This document shows positions 34,999-44,544 of a stretch of DNA of 60,594 bases, piece after piece. Under the pieces are notes generated by a model that ran no database searches, had not been told where the DNA came from, and saw nothing but the letters and a program-made list of their open reading frames with translations. The stretch is from Clostridia bacterium. GTDB lineage: Bacteria; Bacillota; Clostridia; Oscillospirales; QAMX01. The first letter of the stretch is position 1. Every line of letters starts with the position of its first letter. The DNA lies in the NCBI GenBank assembly GCA_017441705.1, contig JAFRWU010000085.1:1-60594 (forward strand), read 5' to 3'. The position numbers and the translations under genes are program-made.

Positions 34999-36244
34999 AC
35001 TGATCGCCGTCGGCACCGAGCTTCTGCTCGGCGAGATCGTGAACACCGACGGAGCCTATATCGCCTCGCGTCTGAAAAACGTGGGCGTGAACGTCTACTA
35101 CCAGACCGTGGTGGGCGACAATCCCGAAAGGCTGGCCTCCGTGCTCCGCGAAGCGGCGGCCCGTTCCGACGTGATCGTCACCACCGGCGGCCTCGGCCCC
35201 ACCTACGACGACCTGACCAAGGAGGTCATCTGCCGGGTGTTCGGGAAAAAGCTGGTGCGCGACGAAGACTCCCTCCGTCACATCCGGGACTTTTTCGGCC
35301 GGATCGGCAGGGTCATGACCCCCAACAACGAAAAGCAGGCCGATCTCCCCGAGGGTGCGGCCGTCTTCAAAAATCACTGGGGCACCGCCCCCGGATGCGC
35401 CTTCGAAAGCGGAAAAAACACCGTGATCATGCTGCCCGGACCGCCTTCGGAATGCGAGCCCATGACCGACGCCTACGTCATCCCTTATCTGACGCGCCCC
35501 GAAGAGGGCGTCCTGACCTCCCGGTTCATCCGGATCTGGGACGTGGGCGAAAGCGCGGTGGAGGATAAGCTTCACGACCTGATGACCGGAAGCACGAACC
35601 CTACCGTCGCTCCTTACGCCAAATCCGGCAGCGTCCAGCTCCGGGTGGCCGCCAAAGCGCCGACGGCGGAAGAGGGCTTCGCCCTGTGCGAGCCGACGGT
35701 CGAAAAGATCCTCACGCTTTTCGGCGGAAACGCATATGAAGAAAACGGAACGGGTCTTCCCGGATACGTCTTTTCGCTTCTGCGGGAAAGAGGGCTGACC
35801 CTTTCGGCGGCCGAATCCTGCACCGGCGGGCTGATCTCCAAGCTGATGACCGATCTGCCCGGCGTCTCCGAGGTCTACATGGGCGGCGTCTGCACCTATT
35901 CCAACGAGGCGAAAAGCGCGCTCCTCGGCATCGATCCCGCCCTGATCCGGGAAAAGGGAGCGGTGAGCGGGGAGGTCGCCCGGGAAATGGCCGAAAGAGT
36001 CCGGGAAAGGTTCCGCACCGATCTCGGTATCGGCGTCACCGGCATCGCGGGTCCCGGCGGAGGGACCGCGGAAAAGCCGGTGGGTCTCGTCTACATCGCC
36101 CTTGCCGACCGGAATATGACCGAGGTCAGGAAATGCAGCTTCGGCACGCTGCGCCGCACCCGCGAGCGCATCCGCACCGACGCCGCGAACACCGCGCTGG
36201 ATATGGTCCGGAGGCGCCTGACCGGGGACGGGGGATCCAAATGA
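34982..36244 (+). CDS. cinA: CinA family nicotinamide-nucleotide amidohydrolase
   Basis: Two-domain protein of 420 residues. The N-terminal MoaB/COG1058 domain starts CELIAVGTELLLGEIVNTDG and holds TTGGLGPTYDDLTKE; the C-terminal deamidase domain has LSAAESCTGGLISKLMTDLPG and TGIAGPGGGTAEKPVGLVYI. It recycles NMN by deamidation and hydrolyses ADP-ribose-type substrates in characterised members. The start is GTG at 34982 after GGAGGA, inside the thiI end. Its stop overlaps the cysE start. Confidence 0.95.
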   Translation: MTRTCELIAVGTELLLGEIVNTDGAYIASRLKNVGVNVYYQTVVGDNPERLASVLREAAARSDVIVTTGGLGPTYDDLTKEVICRVFGKKLVRDEDSLRHIRDFFGRIGRVMTPNNEKQADLPEGAAVFKNHWGTAPGCAFESGKNTVIMLPGPPSECEPMTDAYVIPYLTRPEEGVLTSRFIRIWDVGESAVEDKLHDLMTGSTNPTVAPYAKSGSVQLRVAAKAPTAEEGFALCEPTVEKILTLFGGNAYEENGTGLPGYVFSLLRERGLTLSAAESCTGGLISKLMTDLPGVSEVYMGGVCTYSNEAKSALLGIDPALIREKGAVSGEVAREMAERVRERFRTDLGIGVTGIAGPGGGTAEKPVGLVYIALADRNMTEVRKCSFGTLRRTRERIRTDAANTALDMVRRRLTGDGGSK

Positions 36245-36963
36245 CCGAAAAATTTCTGGAAACCGCCGAGGACTGGCGGATACGCGGGACGCGGGCTCTG
36301 GAAAAGGGCTTCGCCGATCTTGATTACGACGTCAGAAAAATCATGGAGCGCGACCCGGCGGCGGTCTCCTACGCCCAGGTGCTCCTTCTGTATCCGGGGC
36401 TTCACGCCGTGGCGCTCCACCGCCTTGCCCACGCGCTTTACGAAAAGGGCCGCTTTTTCTCGGCGCGCCTTCTTTCCCAGACCTCCCGGTTCTTCACCGG
36501 GATCGAGATCCATCCCGGCGCGAAGATCGGCCGCGGACTCCTGATCGACCACGGCATGTCGGTGGTCATCGGCGAAACCACCGAGATCGGCGACGACTGC
36601 ACCATCTATCAGGGCGTGACCCTGGGCGGCACCGGCAAGGAAACCGGAAAGCGCCATCCCACCGTGGGAAGCGACGTGATGATCGGATCGGGCGCCAAGG
36701 TCCTGGGACCGGTCAGGATCGGCTCCGGCGCGAAGGTCGCGGCGGGCGCCGTGGTGCTCCGCGACGTGCCCGACAACGCCACGGCGGCGGGCGTGCCCGC
36801 CCGGGTGGTCCGGCACCGGGGAAAAAGGATCCCCGATCTGGATCAGATCCACATTCCGGACCCGGTGGCCGCCGAGATCTCCCGGCTGGAAGCCCGGCTC
36901 GCCCGGCTGGAGAAAAAGGCGGAGGAGAAAGCGGAAGAAAAAGCTCCGGAGGGAGAAGTATAG
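36241..36963 (+). CDS. cysE: Serine O-acetyltransferase
   Basis: Acetylates serine with acetyl-CoA to give O-acetylserine for cysteine synthesis. The 240-residue protein has an N-terminal helical part and a left-handed beta-helix with the catalytic DHGMSVVIGETTEIGDDCTIYQGVTLGG region and KRHPTVGSDVMIGSGAKVLGP. The ATG overlaps the cinA stop (ATGA). A lysine/glutamate-rich tail (EKKAEEKAEEKAPEGE) extends beyond the family core. With the desulfurase and CysS it forms a cysteine-use cluster. Confidence 0.95.
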   Translation: MTEKFLETAEDWRIRGTRALEKGFADLDYDVRKIMERDPAAVSYAQVLLLYPGLHAVALHRLAHALYEKGRFFSARLLSQTSRFFTGIEIHPGAKIGRGLLIDHGMSVVIGETTEIGDDCTIYQGVTLGGTGKETGKRHPTVGSDVMIGSGAKVLGPVRIGSGAKVAAGAVVLRDVPDNATAAGVPARVVRHRGKRIPDLDQIHIPDPVAAEISRLEARLARLEKKAEEKAEEKAPEGEV

Positions 36964-37027
36964 ATCGCCGCGGGGAGGTCCCCGCACAGCCCGAACGATA
37001 AGCCCGGAGACGGGAAGGATGAGGAAT

Positions 37028-38434
37028 ATGAAGCTTTATAACAGTTTGACCCGCACGAAAGAGGATTTCGTCCCCCGCGAAGAGGGAAAGGTGAAGATGT
37101 ACACCTGCGGCCCTACGGTCTACCACTTTGCCCACGTGGGGAACCTGCGCACCTACATCATGGAGGACGTCCTGGAAAAGTCGCTTCGCTATGCGGGATA
37201 CGACGTGACCCGGTGCATGAACATCACCGACGTCGGCCATCTGACCAGCGACGCCGATACCGGCGAGGACAAAATGCTCAAAGGCGCGAAGCGCGAGCAC
37301 AAGACCGTCATGGAGATCGCGAAGTACTATACCGACGCCTTCTTCGCCGACTGCCGGAAGCTGAATATCCGGATCCCGGACCTGACCGTCCCGGCCACCA
37401 GCCAGATCCCGGAATACATCAGGCTGGTCTCCGCCCTTCTGGAGAAGGGCTACGCCTATATCGCGGGGGGCAACGTGTATTTCGACACCTCCAGGCTTTC
37501 ACAGTATTACGTCTTCAACCGGCACGACGCCGAGGACCTGGAAACCGGCGTTCGCGAGGGCGTGGAGGAGGACGAAAACAAGCGGAACAAGATCGACTTC
37601 GTCCTCTGGTTCACCAAATCGAAATTCGAGGACCAGGAGCTGAAATGGGAATCCCCCTGGGGCCTGGGATATCCGGGATGGCACATCGAATGCTCCGCCA
37701 TCAGCATGAAGTATCTGGGCGAATATCTGGATATCCACTGCGGCGGCATCGACAACGCCTTCCCCCACCACACCAACGAGATCGCCCAGAGCGAAGCCTA
37801 TCTGGGGCATCCGTGGTGCCACACCTGGTTCCACGTGCTGCACCTGAACACCGCGGGCGGCAAGATGAGCAAATCCAAGGGCGAATTCCTCACCCTCTCG
37901 CTTCTGGAGGAAAAGGGATACGATCCCATGGTCTACCGCTTCTTCTGCCTTCAGTCCCATTACCGGAAGGCCCTGGTCTTCTCTTACGAGGGGCTGGACA
38001 ACGCGAAGGCCGCCTATGAAAAGCTGGTGGCGCGCATTTCGCAGCTTCCCGCGGACGGCGGCGTGCGCGAAGAGGCGCTCCTTCCCTTCCGCGCGTCCTT
38101 CCGGGAAGCGCTGGAAAACGATCTGAACACCTCTCTCGCCGTCACGGCGCTTTACGACGTGCTGAAGGCCGATCTGACCGGCGAGGAAAAGCGGACCCTG
38201 ATCGGGGAATTCGACGAAGTCCTGTCTCTCTCGCTCCTCGAGCGGGCCGGAGAAGCCCTGAAGAAAGAAAAAGAGGAGATCGGCGACGAGGAGATCCTCA
38301 GGCTGGTGGCCGAAAGGGCCGAAGCCCGCCGGGCGAAAAACTTCGCCCGCGCCGACGAGATCCGCGACCTTCTGAAAAACATGAACGTCACGGTGGAGGA
38401 TACGCCGGACGGTCCGAAAATCATCCGGAAATAA
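37028..38434 (+). CDS. cysS: Cysteinyl-tRNA synthetase
   Basis: Class I synthetase charging tRNA-Cys, 468 residues. The zinc-site start is KMYTCGPTVYHFAHVGNLRTY, including the HIGH-like HVGN; the adenylate region has WHIECSAISMKYLG and FPHHTNEIAQSE; the KMSKSKG loop follows. The C-terminal helical domain contains FARADEIRDLLKNMNVTVED. I prefer the ATG at 37028, eight bases after AAGGA; an in-frame ATG at 37019 is possible. The cysE-cysS order is conserved in Firmicutes. Confidence 0.97.
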   Translation: MKLYNSLTRTKEDFVPREEGKVKMYTCGPTVYHFAHVGNLRTYIMEDVLEKSLRYAGYDVTRCMNITDVGHLTSDADTGEDKMLKGAKREHKTVMEIAKYYTDAFFADCRKLNIRIPDLTVPATSQIPEYIRLVSALLEKGYAYIAGGNVYFDTSRLSQYYVFNRHDAEDLETGVREGVEEDENKRNKIDFVLWFTKSKFEDQELKWESPWGLGYPGWHIECSAISMKYLGEYLDIHCGGIDNAFPHHTNEIAQSEAYLGHPWCHTWFHVLHLNTAGGKMSKSKGEFLTLSLLEEKGYDPMVYRFFCLQSHYRKALVFSYEGLDNAKAAYEKLVARISQLPADGGVREEALLPFRASFREALENDLNTSLAVTALYDVLKADLTGEEKRTLIGEFDEVLSLSLLERAGEALKKEKEEIGDEEILRLVAERAEARRAKNFARADEIRDLLKNMNVTVEDTPDGPKIIRK

Positions 38435-38461
38435 CGAACGGAAAAACGAAAGGAACCATCC

Positions 38462-39760
38462 ATGTCTGATCTGGCAAGAAACATCAAAGGCGCCTTCGAC
38501 TACCTGCCCGAGCGGCAGCGGGTCAGACGCGACATCGTGAAGATCCTCACCGAGACCTTCGAAAAATACGGCTTCTCCCCGGTGGAGACGCCGATGCTGA
38601 ACTATCTGGACCTTCTGGCCAGCAAATACGCCGGCGGAGCCGAGATCCTGAAGGAGGTCTACTCCCTTTCGGATCAGGGCGGACGGGAGCTGGCGCTCCG
38701 GTACGATCTGACCGTGCCGCTGTGCAAGCTGGTGGCCATGAATCCCGGGCTTCCGATGCCCTTCAAGCGCTACGAGATCGGCCGCGTCTTCCGCAACGGA
38801 CCGGTGAAATCCGGGCGAAACCGGGAATTCACCCAGTGCGACGTGGATATGGCCGGGGCCGACAGCCTGACCGCCGAAACCGAATTCCTGACCATGACCT
38901 GCGAAGTCTTCGAGAGGCTCTCCCTTCCCATCCGCATCGAGCTTTCCAACCGCAAGCTCCTTTCGGGCCTGATCCTCAAGGCCGGGATCCCGGCGGAAAA
39001 GGCCGCGGAGGTGATCACCTCGGTGGACAAGCTGAAGAAGATCGGCCGGGACGGCGTCCTGAAGGAACTCTCCGAAACCGGGATCGAAGAAGAGAAGCTC
39101 CTTTCCCTCTTCGACCTTTTCGAGCTGCCCTTCGACCAACTCAAGGCCGGCGAAGCCGGCGCCGAAGGAAACCCCCTGCTTTCCGAGGGGATCAGCGAGC
39201 TCTCCTCGCTTTTCGACATGCTCCGGGCGGCCGGCGCCGCAGAAAGGATCCTCTACGCGCCGCACCTTGCGCGGGGGCTGGACATCTACACCGGCACGGT
39301 CTGGGAGGTCTTCATGACCGAGGGGACCGTGACCTCCAGCATCGGCGCGGGCGGCAGATACGACAACATCATCGGCAAGCTCTCCGGCGGGCGCGAGATC
39401 CCCGCCGTGGGAATGACCTTCGGGCTGGACGTGATCTACGCGGTGCTTCTGGAGCGGGGGACCGCCCGGAAGGGCACCGAGACCGAGCTTTTCGTGATCC
39501 CCATGGGGACCGAAGCGGAGAGCGTCGCCCTGGCCGCCCGTCTCCGGAAGGAAGGTCTCCGGGTGTCGGTGGAGACCGTCAGGCGCAAAATGAAGAAGTC
39601 CCTGGATTACGCCAACAGGGAGGGGATCCCCTTCGTGATCATCCTCGGCGAAAACGAAGCGGAATCCGGAAAGATCGTCCTGAAGGCCATGCTCACGCAC
39701 GACTCGAAGGAATTCGCCCTGGAGGACGCCGTGGGGATCGCCGCGTACGTGAAGGGATGA
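38462..39760 (+). CDS. hisS: Histidyl-tRNA synthetase
   Basis: Class II synthetase of 432 residues. Motif 1 region is GFSPVETPMLNYLDLLASKYAGG, motif 2 MPFKRYEIGRVFRNGPVKSGRNREFTQCD, the histidine loops LARGLDIYTGTVWEVF and GAGGRYDNIIGKLSGG, and an anticodon-binding domain covers about 335-432. The LLASKYAGGAEILKEVYSL type of sequence belongs to a divergent HisRS subgroup also found in archaea and some Clostridia, as I recall. It overlaps the PHP phosphatase by ATGA. A HisZ role is less likely because the anticodon domain is present. Confidence 0.9.
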   Translation: MSDLARNIKGAFDYLPERQRVRRDIVKILTETFEKYGFSPVETPMLNYLDLLASKYAGGAEILKEVYSLSDQGGRELALRYDLTVPLCKLVAMNPGLPMPFKRYEIGRVFRNGPVKSGRNREFTQCDVDMAGADSLTAETEFLTMTCEVFERLSLPIRIELSNRKLLSGLILKAGIPAEKAAEVITSVDKLKKIGRDGVLKELSETGIEEEKLLSLFDLFELPFDQLKAGEAGAEGNPLLSEGISELSSLFDMLRAAGAAERILYAPHLARGLDIYTGTVWEVFMTEGTVTSSIGAGGRYDNIIGKLSGGREIPAVGMTFGLDVIYAVLLERGTARKGTETELFVIPMGTEAESVALAARLRKEGLRVSVETVRRKMKKSLDYANREGIPFVIILGENEAESGKIVLKAMLTHDSKEFALEDAVGIAAYVKG

Positions 39761-40584
39761 TCCTTGCCGACGCGCATACGCATTCCCTTTTCTCCCACGA
39801 CGGAAAGGCGCCGCGGGAAGAGATGGCGAGGGGCGCATACGAAAAGGGGCTTTCCGTACTCTATCAGACCGAGCATTTCGACGCCTACAGCGACGGCGGG
39901 ACGATGCGGGTGCGCTACTTCGAGGACGCGATCTTTTCCGCGCCGCCCTATCCCGACCCGCCGGTCGCGCTCCCCCTTTCCATCGAAGTGGGGGAAATGG
40001 GCGAGGCTTTTTCAGAGGCGCGGGAGCTGCTTCAGCGCCGGCCGTATGAATTCGTCCTCGGAGCGCTGCACCATCTGAAGGGCGAAAAGGGCTTTCTTTC
40101 CCGGGAGTATTCTTCCGACGGGGAATGCCGGACGCTGTTTGCCCGGTATCTGGACGAGCTTCTGGCCGCCGCCGAGGAAACCGATTACGATTCCCTGGCC
40201 CATATGGATTACCCGCTCCGGTATTTCTACGCCAAACGGGGGCTTCTTCTCCGGCTGGAGGACTATCCCCGGGAGGTGGAGGAGATCCTCCGCGCGGTGA
40301 TCCGGCGGGGAAAGGCGCTGGAGCTCAACACCGCGACCCTGCGGAAGGGATATCCCTTTCTGATGACCGAAACGCTCCGCCGTTTCCGGGAAATGGGCGG
40401 AACGCTCGTGACCGTGGGCTCCGACGCCCACGCGCCGGAGGATATCGCCTTTGCCTTCGACCGGGCGGAAGCCGCGCTCCGGGAAGCGGGCTTTTCCTCC
40501 TATACGATCTATCAAAACCGCAGACCGGTCCCGATCCCGCTTTCGGAGGGAACGGCCTGCGCCGCCGGCCCGATCGGGACATGA
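39757..40584 (+). CDS. PHP-domain phosphatase (histidinol-phosphatase HisK type)
   Basis: Metal-dependent phosphoesterase of 275 residues. The PHP motifs are ILADAHTHSLFSHDG (HxH), YQTEHFD, EVGEMGEAFSEA, LGALHHLKG, DSLAHMDYP and VTVGSDAHAPED, all in the expected order. HisK enzymes hydrolyse histidinol phosphate in histidine synthesis; the only other histidine-related gene here is hisS, with which it overlaps by four bases. No other his biosynthesis gene was seen, so another phosphate ester is possible. The true start is 39757, although the frame is open far upstream inside hisS. Confidence 0.85.
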   Translation: MILADAHTHSLFSHDGKAPREEMARGAYEKGLSVLYQTEHFDAYSDGGTMRVRYFEDAIFSAPPYPDPPVALPLSIEVGEMGEAFSEARELLQRRPYEFVLGALHHLKGEKGFLSREYSSDGECRTLFARYLDELLAAAEETDYDSLAHMDYPLRYFYAKRGLLLRLEDYPREVEEILRAVIRRGKALELNTATLRKGYPFLMTETLRRFREMGGTLVTVGSDAHAPEDIAFAFDRAEAALREAGFSSYTIYQNRRPVPIPLSEGTACAAGPIGT

Positions 40585-41291
40585 ACGCGGAAGCCGGGCC
40601 ACCGCGAGAAAAAATGGAAACGAAAGAACTGCAGGAAAACGCCCGCCGGCTCCTCGCGCGGGTCAAAGAACTCGGCGGCGAAGCCGGACACGACGTGATC
40701 CTTCTCGCCGCCTCCAAAACGCGGAACAAAGAGGAGATCCGCGCCGTCATAGAGGCGGGAATCTCCTTTCTCGGCGAAAACAGGGCCGACGAGCTGAAAG
40801 CAAAGGACGAAGAGGGCGCCTACGACGGCGCGCATCTGCATTTCATCGGCACCCTGCAGTCCAACAAGGCGAAGGTCCTTGTGGGGAGAGCCGAGCTGAT
40901 CCATTCCCTCTGCACCGAAAGCGCCGCCGAGGCCGTCGAAAAGGCCGCCGCGAAGCTCGGGATCCGTCAGAAGGTCCTGATCGAGATCCACGTGGGGAAC
41001 GAAGAGACCAAGAGCGGCGTCCCGCTCGCCGAAGCCGAGGCGTTCGCCGCTTCCCTCGGGAAGTATCCGCACGTCGATCTGCGGGGCTTCATGTGCGTGC
41101 CCCCGGCAGGAGAGGACCCCACGCCTTATTTCGAGAGCGTGGCCGCGCTTTACCGCAGGCTGAGACCGGTCTATGCCCTGGACACGCTTTCCATGGGCAT
41201 GACCCACGATTACGAAAAGGCGATCCGCGCCGGGGCGAACCTCGTCCGGATCGGCACCGCGCTTTTCGGAGAAAGAAATTACGCAAGGTGA
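40581..41291 (+). CDS. YggS-family PLP-homeostasis protein
   Basis: PLP-binding protein without known catalysis that keeps vitamin B6 and amino-acid pools balanced. Motifs: LLAASKTRNKEEIRAVIEAG with the PLP lysine, LGENRADELKAKDE, HFIGTLQSNKAKVLVG, IEIHVGNEETKSGV, LSMGMTHDYEKAIRAGANLVRIGTALFG. The ATG at 40581 overlaps the PHP stop (ATGA), in keeping with this genome's habit; a second ATG at 40614 would give the more usual 225 residues. Which is used is undecided. Confidence 0.9.
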   Translation: MNAEAGPPREKMETKELQENARRLLARVKELGGEAGHDVILLAASKTRNKEEIRAVIEAGISFLGENRADELKAKDEEGAYDGAHLHFIGTLQSNKAKVLVGRAELIHSLCTESAAEAVEKAAAKLGIRQKVLIEIHVGNEETKSGVPLAEAEAFAASLGKYPHVDLRGFMCVPPAGEDPTPYFESVAALYRRLRPVYALDTLSMGMTHDYEKAIRAGANLVRIGTALFGERNYAR

Positions 41292-41295
41292 TCCC

Positions 41296-41619
41296 GTGTC
41301 GAGAAAAAGCGAAAATACCGGCTTCGTCTGCGAGGTGTGCGGCGCGTCGGTCCTGCCCGTGACCAACGGGAGCTTCCGCAATCACTGCCCCTTCTGTCTC
41401 TGCTCCAAGCACGTGGACGTCACGCCCGGCGACCGGGCCGACGACTGCGGCGGGATCCTGCGCCCGGTGGGCGTGGATTACCGGGGAAACAAGGGTTGGA
41501 TGATCCTGCATCGATGCGAAAAATGCGGATATACTACCCAGAACAAGGCCGCGGTGGACACCGTCCAGCCCGACGATCTGCTGCTTCTGTCCGCCATCGC
41601 CAACCAAAACCGAAAATAA
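41296..41619 (+). CDS. RNHCP-domain zinc protein
   Basis: Small 107-residue protein named for its RNHCP motif, here in GSFRNHCPFCLCSKHVDV. Cysteine pairs C-x-x-C occur in FVCEVCGA, HCPFCLC and RCEKCGYT, implying a zinc-ribbon fold. It starts with GTG. The function is unknown; the family often appears as a single gene in Firmicutes and is thought to bind nucleic acid. It sits between yggS and the penicillin-binding protein. Confidence 0.88.
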   Translation: MSRKSENTGFVCEVCGASVLPVTNGSFRNHCPFCLCSKHVDVTPGDRADDCGGILRPVGVDYRGNKGWMILHRCEKCGYTTQNKAAVDTVQPDDLLLLSAIANQNRK

Positions 41620-41631
41620 GGGGGTGAGACG

Positions 41632-44376
41632 TTGGCCGATCTTGCATCCTTTCTGCGCAAGTGCGCATCCCGCCTGAAAACCAAAAAAAGAGACCGCCTC
41701 CGGGTCAATCTGATCGGAGGCTTCTTTAAGATCCTGCTTTCGGTGTTCCTGATCGCGATCATCACCGGCTCCATCTGTCTGATGGCGGCGGCGGTGTATA
41801 TTTCCCGCTATATCGACACCGACATGGATCTGAACATCGCTTCCGCCGATCTGAATTACTCCACCCAGATCTTCGCGCCCGGCGCGGAGGGGAAGGTGGA
41901 GGTGATCTACACCCTTCACGGCGCGCAGAACCGGGAGTGGGTCAGCTACGACGAGATCCCGGACTACCTGAAAAAAGCCATCGTCGCCATCGAGGACGAG
42001 CGCTTCTGGACCCACCGCGGCGTGGACTGGAAGCGGACCCTCAGCGCCGGCGTCCACCTGCTTTCGGGCTTTTCCTCCAGCTACGGCGGCTCCACCATCA
42101 CCCAGCAGCTGATCAAAAACATCACCGGCAACGACGAAGTGACGGTCCAGCGCAAGATCCAGGAGATCCTCCGGGCCATGGAGCTGGAAAAGCACATGTC
42201 CAAAGAAGAGATCCTGGAGCTTTATCTCAACACCATCAACCTTTCGCAGGGCTGCTACGGCGTGCAGACCGCGGCGAAGGTCTACTTCGGCAAGGACGTC
42301 AGCGAGCTGACGCTGGCCCAGTGCGCCTCCATCGCCGGCATCACCAATCTGCCGTCCTATTACGATCCCTTCGTCTATCCGGAACACAACATCGCCCGGC
42401 AGAAGGACATCCTCTGGAAAATGCACGAGCTGGGGGTCATCACCGACGCCGAATATGAGGCGGCCAAAAACGAAGAACTGATCTTCCTGCGCGACAACGA
42501 GGAGGAAGAAGAAGCTCCCGAGGCCGTGCAGTCCTACTTCATCGATCTGGTGATCGATTCGGTGATCCGCGATCTGCAGAACCAGCTCGGCTACAGCAAG
42601 GAGGTCGCGACGCGCCTCCTGTATTCCGGCGGCCTGCAGATCTATACCACCATGGACGCCAAGGTGCAGAGCACGCTGGAAAAGGTCTACACCGACAGTT
42701 CGAATTTCCAGCGTCTGCAGGGCATCACGCAGCCGCAGAGCGCCATGATCGTCTATTCCACCGACGGCGACATCCTGGGCGTGGTGGGCGGCCGCGGCAC
42801 CAAGCAGGGCGCGCGCGTTCTGAACCGGGCGAAGTCGCTCCGGTCGGCGGGCTCCGCCATCAAGCCGCTTTCAGCCTATTCGCCGGCTCTGGAAAACGAC
42901 ATCATCACTCCCTTCTCGGTCATCGACGACTTCCCCGATCTCTACACCGACGCCGGGGGCACCCTGATCGAAAAGCCGGAGGAATTCAAGGGCAAGCTCA
43001 AGGCCTATCCGAAAAACTACTACACCGGCTTCCGCGGTCTGGTGACCGCCAGACGCGCGGTGGAGCTTTCGATCAACACCGTGGCCGTCAAGATGGTGGA
43101 AGCCCTGGGCATCCCCAAGAGCTACGGCTACCTGGAAAGCCGGTTCGGGATCACCTCCCTGGTCAACACCAGTGAAAAGGGCGATATGAACTACGGCTCG
43201 CTGGCTCTGGGCGGCTTCTACCGCGGGATCTCCCTTCTGGAGCTGACCAGCGGCTACACCACCTTCACCAACGAAGGCGTGCACAACCTGCCCCGCTGCT
43301 ATACCCTGATCACCGACGCGGACGGCAACGTCCTGATCGACAACGTCCACCGCTCCACCAAGGTGCTTTCCGAAAAGGCCAACTACTATATGACCTATAT
43401 GCTGGAAAGCGCCATCGAACGCGGCACCGCCACCGCCGCCAAAATCAAGGGCATCGCCACCGCCGGCAAGACCGGCACCACGAACTCCGACAAGGACCGC
43501 TGGTTCATCGGCTACACGCCCTATTACGTGGGCGGGGTCTGGTACGGGTACGATTATCCCAAGGAAATCAAGGGCGCCGACGGGAACCCGGCTCTGAAAG
43601 CGTGGAAGCTGGTGATGGACGAGCTTCACAAGGATCTTCCTCCCGCCGAATTTCCGGTGCCGGACCACCTGATCTCTGCGGGGTACTGCCTGGACAGCGG
43701 AGAGCGGCCCACCGATCTCTGCAAGCTTGACGTCCGCGGTTCCAGCCGCGCGGCCACCGGGTATTATTACGAGGGAGACAAGCCCACCCGGAAATGCACG
43801 GTCCACGTGGAGTGCATGATCTGCGAAGAATCCGGCAAGCTCGCCACCCCCTACTGCACGAAAACCAAGCGGGTCGCCGTCCTGAACATCGAACGCAAAA
43901 GCCTGGCGGGCAAGCTGAAGGTCAGCGACGAGGCGGCGGTCGCCGTCAAGGTCCCGGTGCCCGACGCCTACAAGGGACGCCTTCCCTGGGCTGTGGAAGC
44001 CGACAAGAAGGTCCAGAAGGAAATCAAGGCCAAGACCTACGTCAACGGATACAAGGACTGCACCGAATTCTGTCCTCTGCATCCGAAAGAACCGGAGCCC
44101 GAACCGGAGCCCGCGACCGACCCGGTCGTGACCCCGCCCGGGAAGCCGGAATCCGAGACGACGACGAAGAAGCCCGAGTCCGAGACGACGACGAAGAAGC
44201 CGGAATCCGAGACGACGACGAAGAAGCCGGAATCCGAGACGACGACAAAGAATCCGGAATCCCAGTCAGAGACCGAGCCCGCCGCTCCGCCCAGGAAGCC
44301 CGACGCGGAGACCGAGCCGACGCGCGAAACCGAGCCGGCCCCGGCCGAGTCCAAGCCGCCGGCCACGGCCGAATAG
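41632..44376 (+). CDS. Class A penicillin-binding protein (PBP1A-type)
   Basis: Bifunctional peptidoglycan glycosyltransferase and transpeptidase of 914 residues at the outer membrane face of the cytoplasmic membrane. One N-terminal helix (about 31-58). GT51 motifs: AIEDERFWTHRGVDW (Glu near 121-123), YGGSTITQQLIKN, ILELYLNTINLSQGCYG. Transpeptidase motifs: SAGSAIKPL (S-x-x-K, near 407), SINTVA (S-x-N), AGKTGTTN (K-T-G, near 611). A C-terminal part with several cysteines follows, then four 9-residue units KPESETTTK and a Pro/Glu tail. TTG start after GGGGGTG. Confidence 0.96.
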   Translation: MADLASFLRKCASRLKTKKRDRLRVNLIGGFFKILLSVFLIAIITGSICLMAAAVYISRYIDTDMDLNIASADLNYSTQIFAPGAEGKVEVIYTLHGAQNREWVSYDEIPDYLKKAIVAIEDERFWTHRGVDWKRTLSAGVHLLSGFSSSYGGSTITQQLIKNITGNDEVTVQRKIQEILRAMELEKHMSKEEILELYLNTINLSQGCYGVQTAAKVYFGKDVSELTLAQCASIAGITNLPSYYDPFVYPEHNIARQKDILWKMHELGVITDAEYEAAKNEELIFLRDNEEEEEAPEAVQSYFIDLVIDSVIRDLQNQLGYSKEVATRLLYSGGLQIYTTMDAKVQSTLEKVYTDSSNFQRLQGITQPQSAMIVYSTDGDILGVVGGRGTKQGARVLNRAKSLRSAGSAIKPLSAYSPALENDIITPFSVIDDFPDLYTDAGGTLIEKPEEFKGKLKAYPKNYYTGFRGLVTARRAVELSINTVAVKMVEALGIPKSYGYLESRFGITSLVNTSEKGDMNYGSLALGGFYRGISLLELTSGYTTFTNEGVHNLPRCYTLITDADGNVLIDNVHRSTKVLSEKANYYMTYMLESAIERGTATAAKIKGIATAGKTGTTNSDKDRWFIGYTPYYVGGVWYGYDYPKEIKGADGNPALKAWKLVMDELHKDLPPAEFPVPDHLISAGYCLDSGERPTDLCKLDVRGSSRAATGYYYEGDKPTRKCTVHVECMICEESGKLATPYCTKTKRVAVLNIERKSLAGKLKVSDEAAVAVKVPVPDAYKGRLPWAVEADKKVQKEIKAKTYVNGYKDCTEFCPLHPKEPEPEPEPATDPVVTPPGKPESETTTKKPESETTTKKPESETTTKKPESETTTKNPESQSETEPAAPPRKPDAETEPTRETEPAPAESKPPATAE
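44143..44250 (+). repeat. Four 27-bp repeats encoding KPESETTTK
   Basis: Near-perfect in-frame tandem repeat at the end of the penicillin-binding protein, comparable to the KP[PA]ESE array of the VanW-family gene. Confidence 0.88.
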
Positions 44377-44404
44377 CGCGGCGCCGCGCAAAAAAAGCGA
44401 AAAA

Positions 44405-44443
44405 ATCCCCGCGCCGGATCCCTCCCGGCGCGGGGATTTTATT
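44405..44443 (+). terminator. Terminator after the penicillin-binding protein
   Basis: Thirteen-base-pair stem ATCCCCGCGCCGG/CCGGCGCGGGGAT (44405-44417 with 44425-44437), followed by TTTATT. A-run on the other side suggests use in both directions. Confidence 0.85.
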
Positions 44444-44544
44444 CATTTGAAAAGGATCCCGCCAAAAGGGATCGCGCATGCTCCGGAAAAACGGCGGCCG
44501 CCGCTTTTCCTTTTTTCGCCTTTCCCCGGGGACGGCGCGCCGCG

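Noticed and set aside
36964..37027. T-box leader before cysS
   Set aside because: The gap is only 64 bases with a small hairpin and no T-box sequence.
38722..39756. Extension of the PHP phosphatase upstream through hisS
   Set aside because: Frame happens to be open inside hisS; the PHP fold starts at 39757 with an ATGA overlap.
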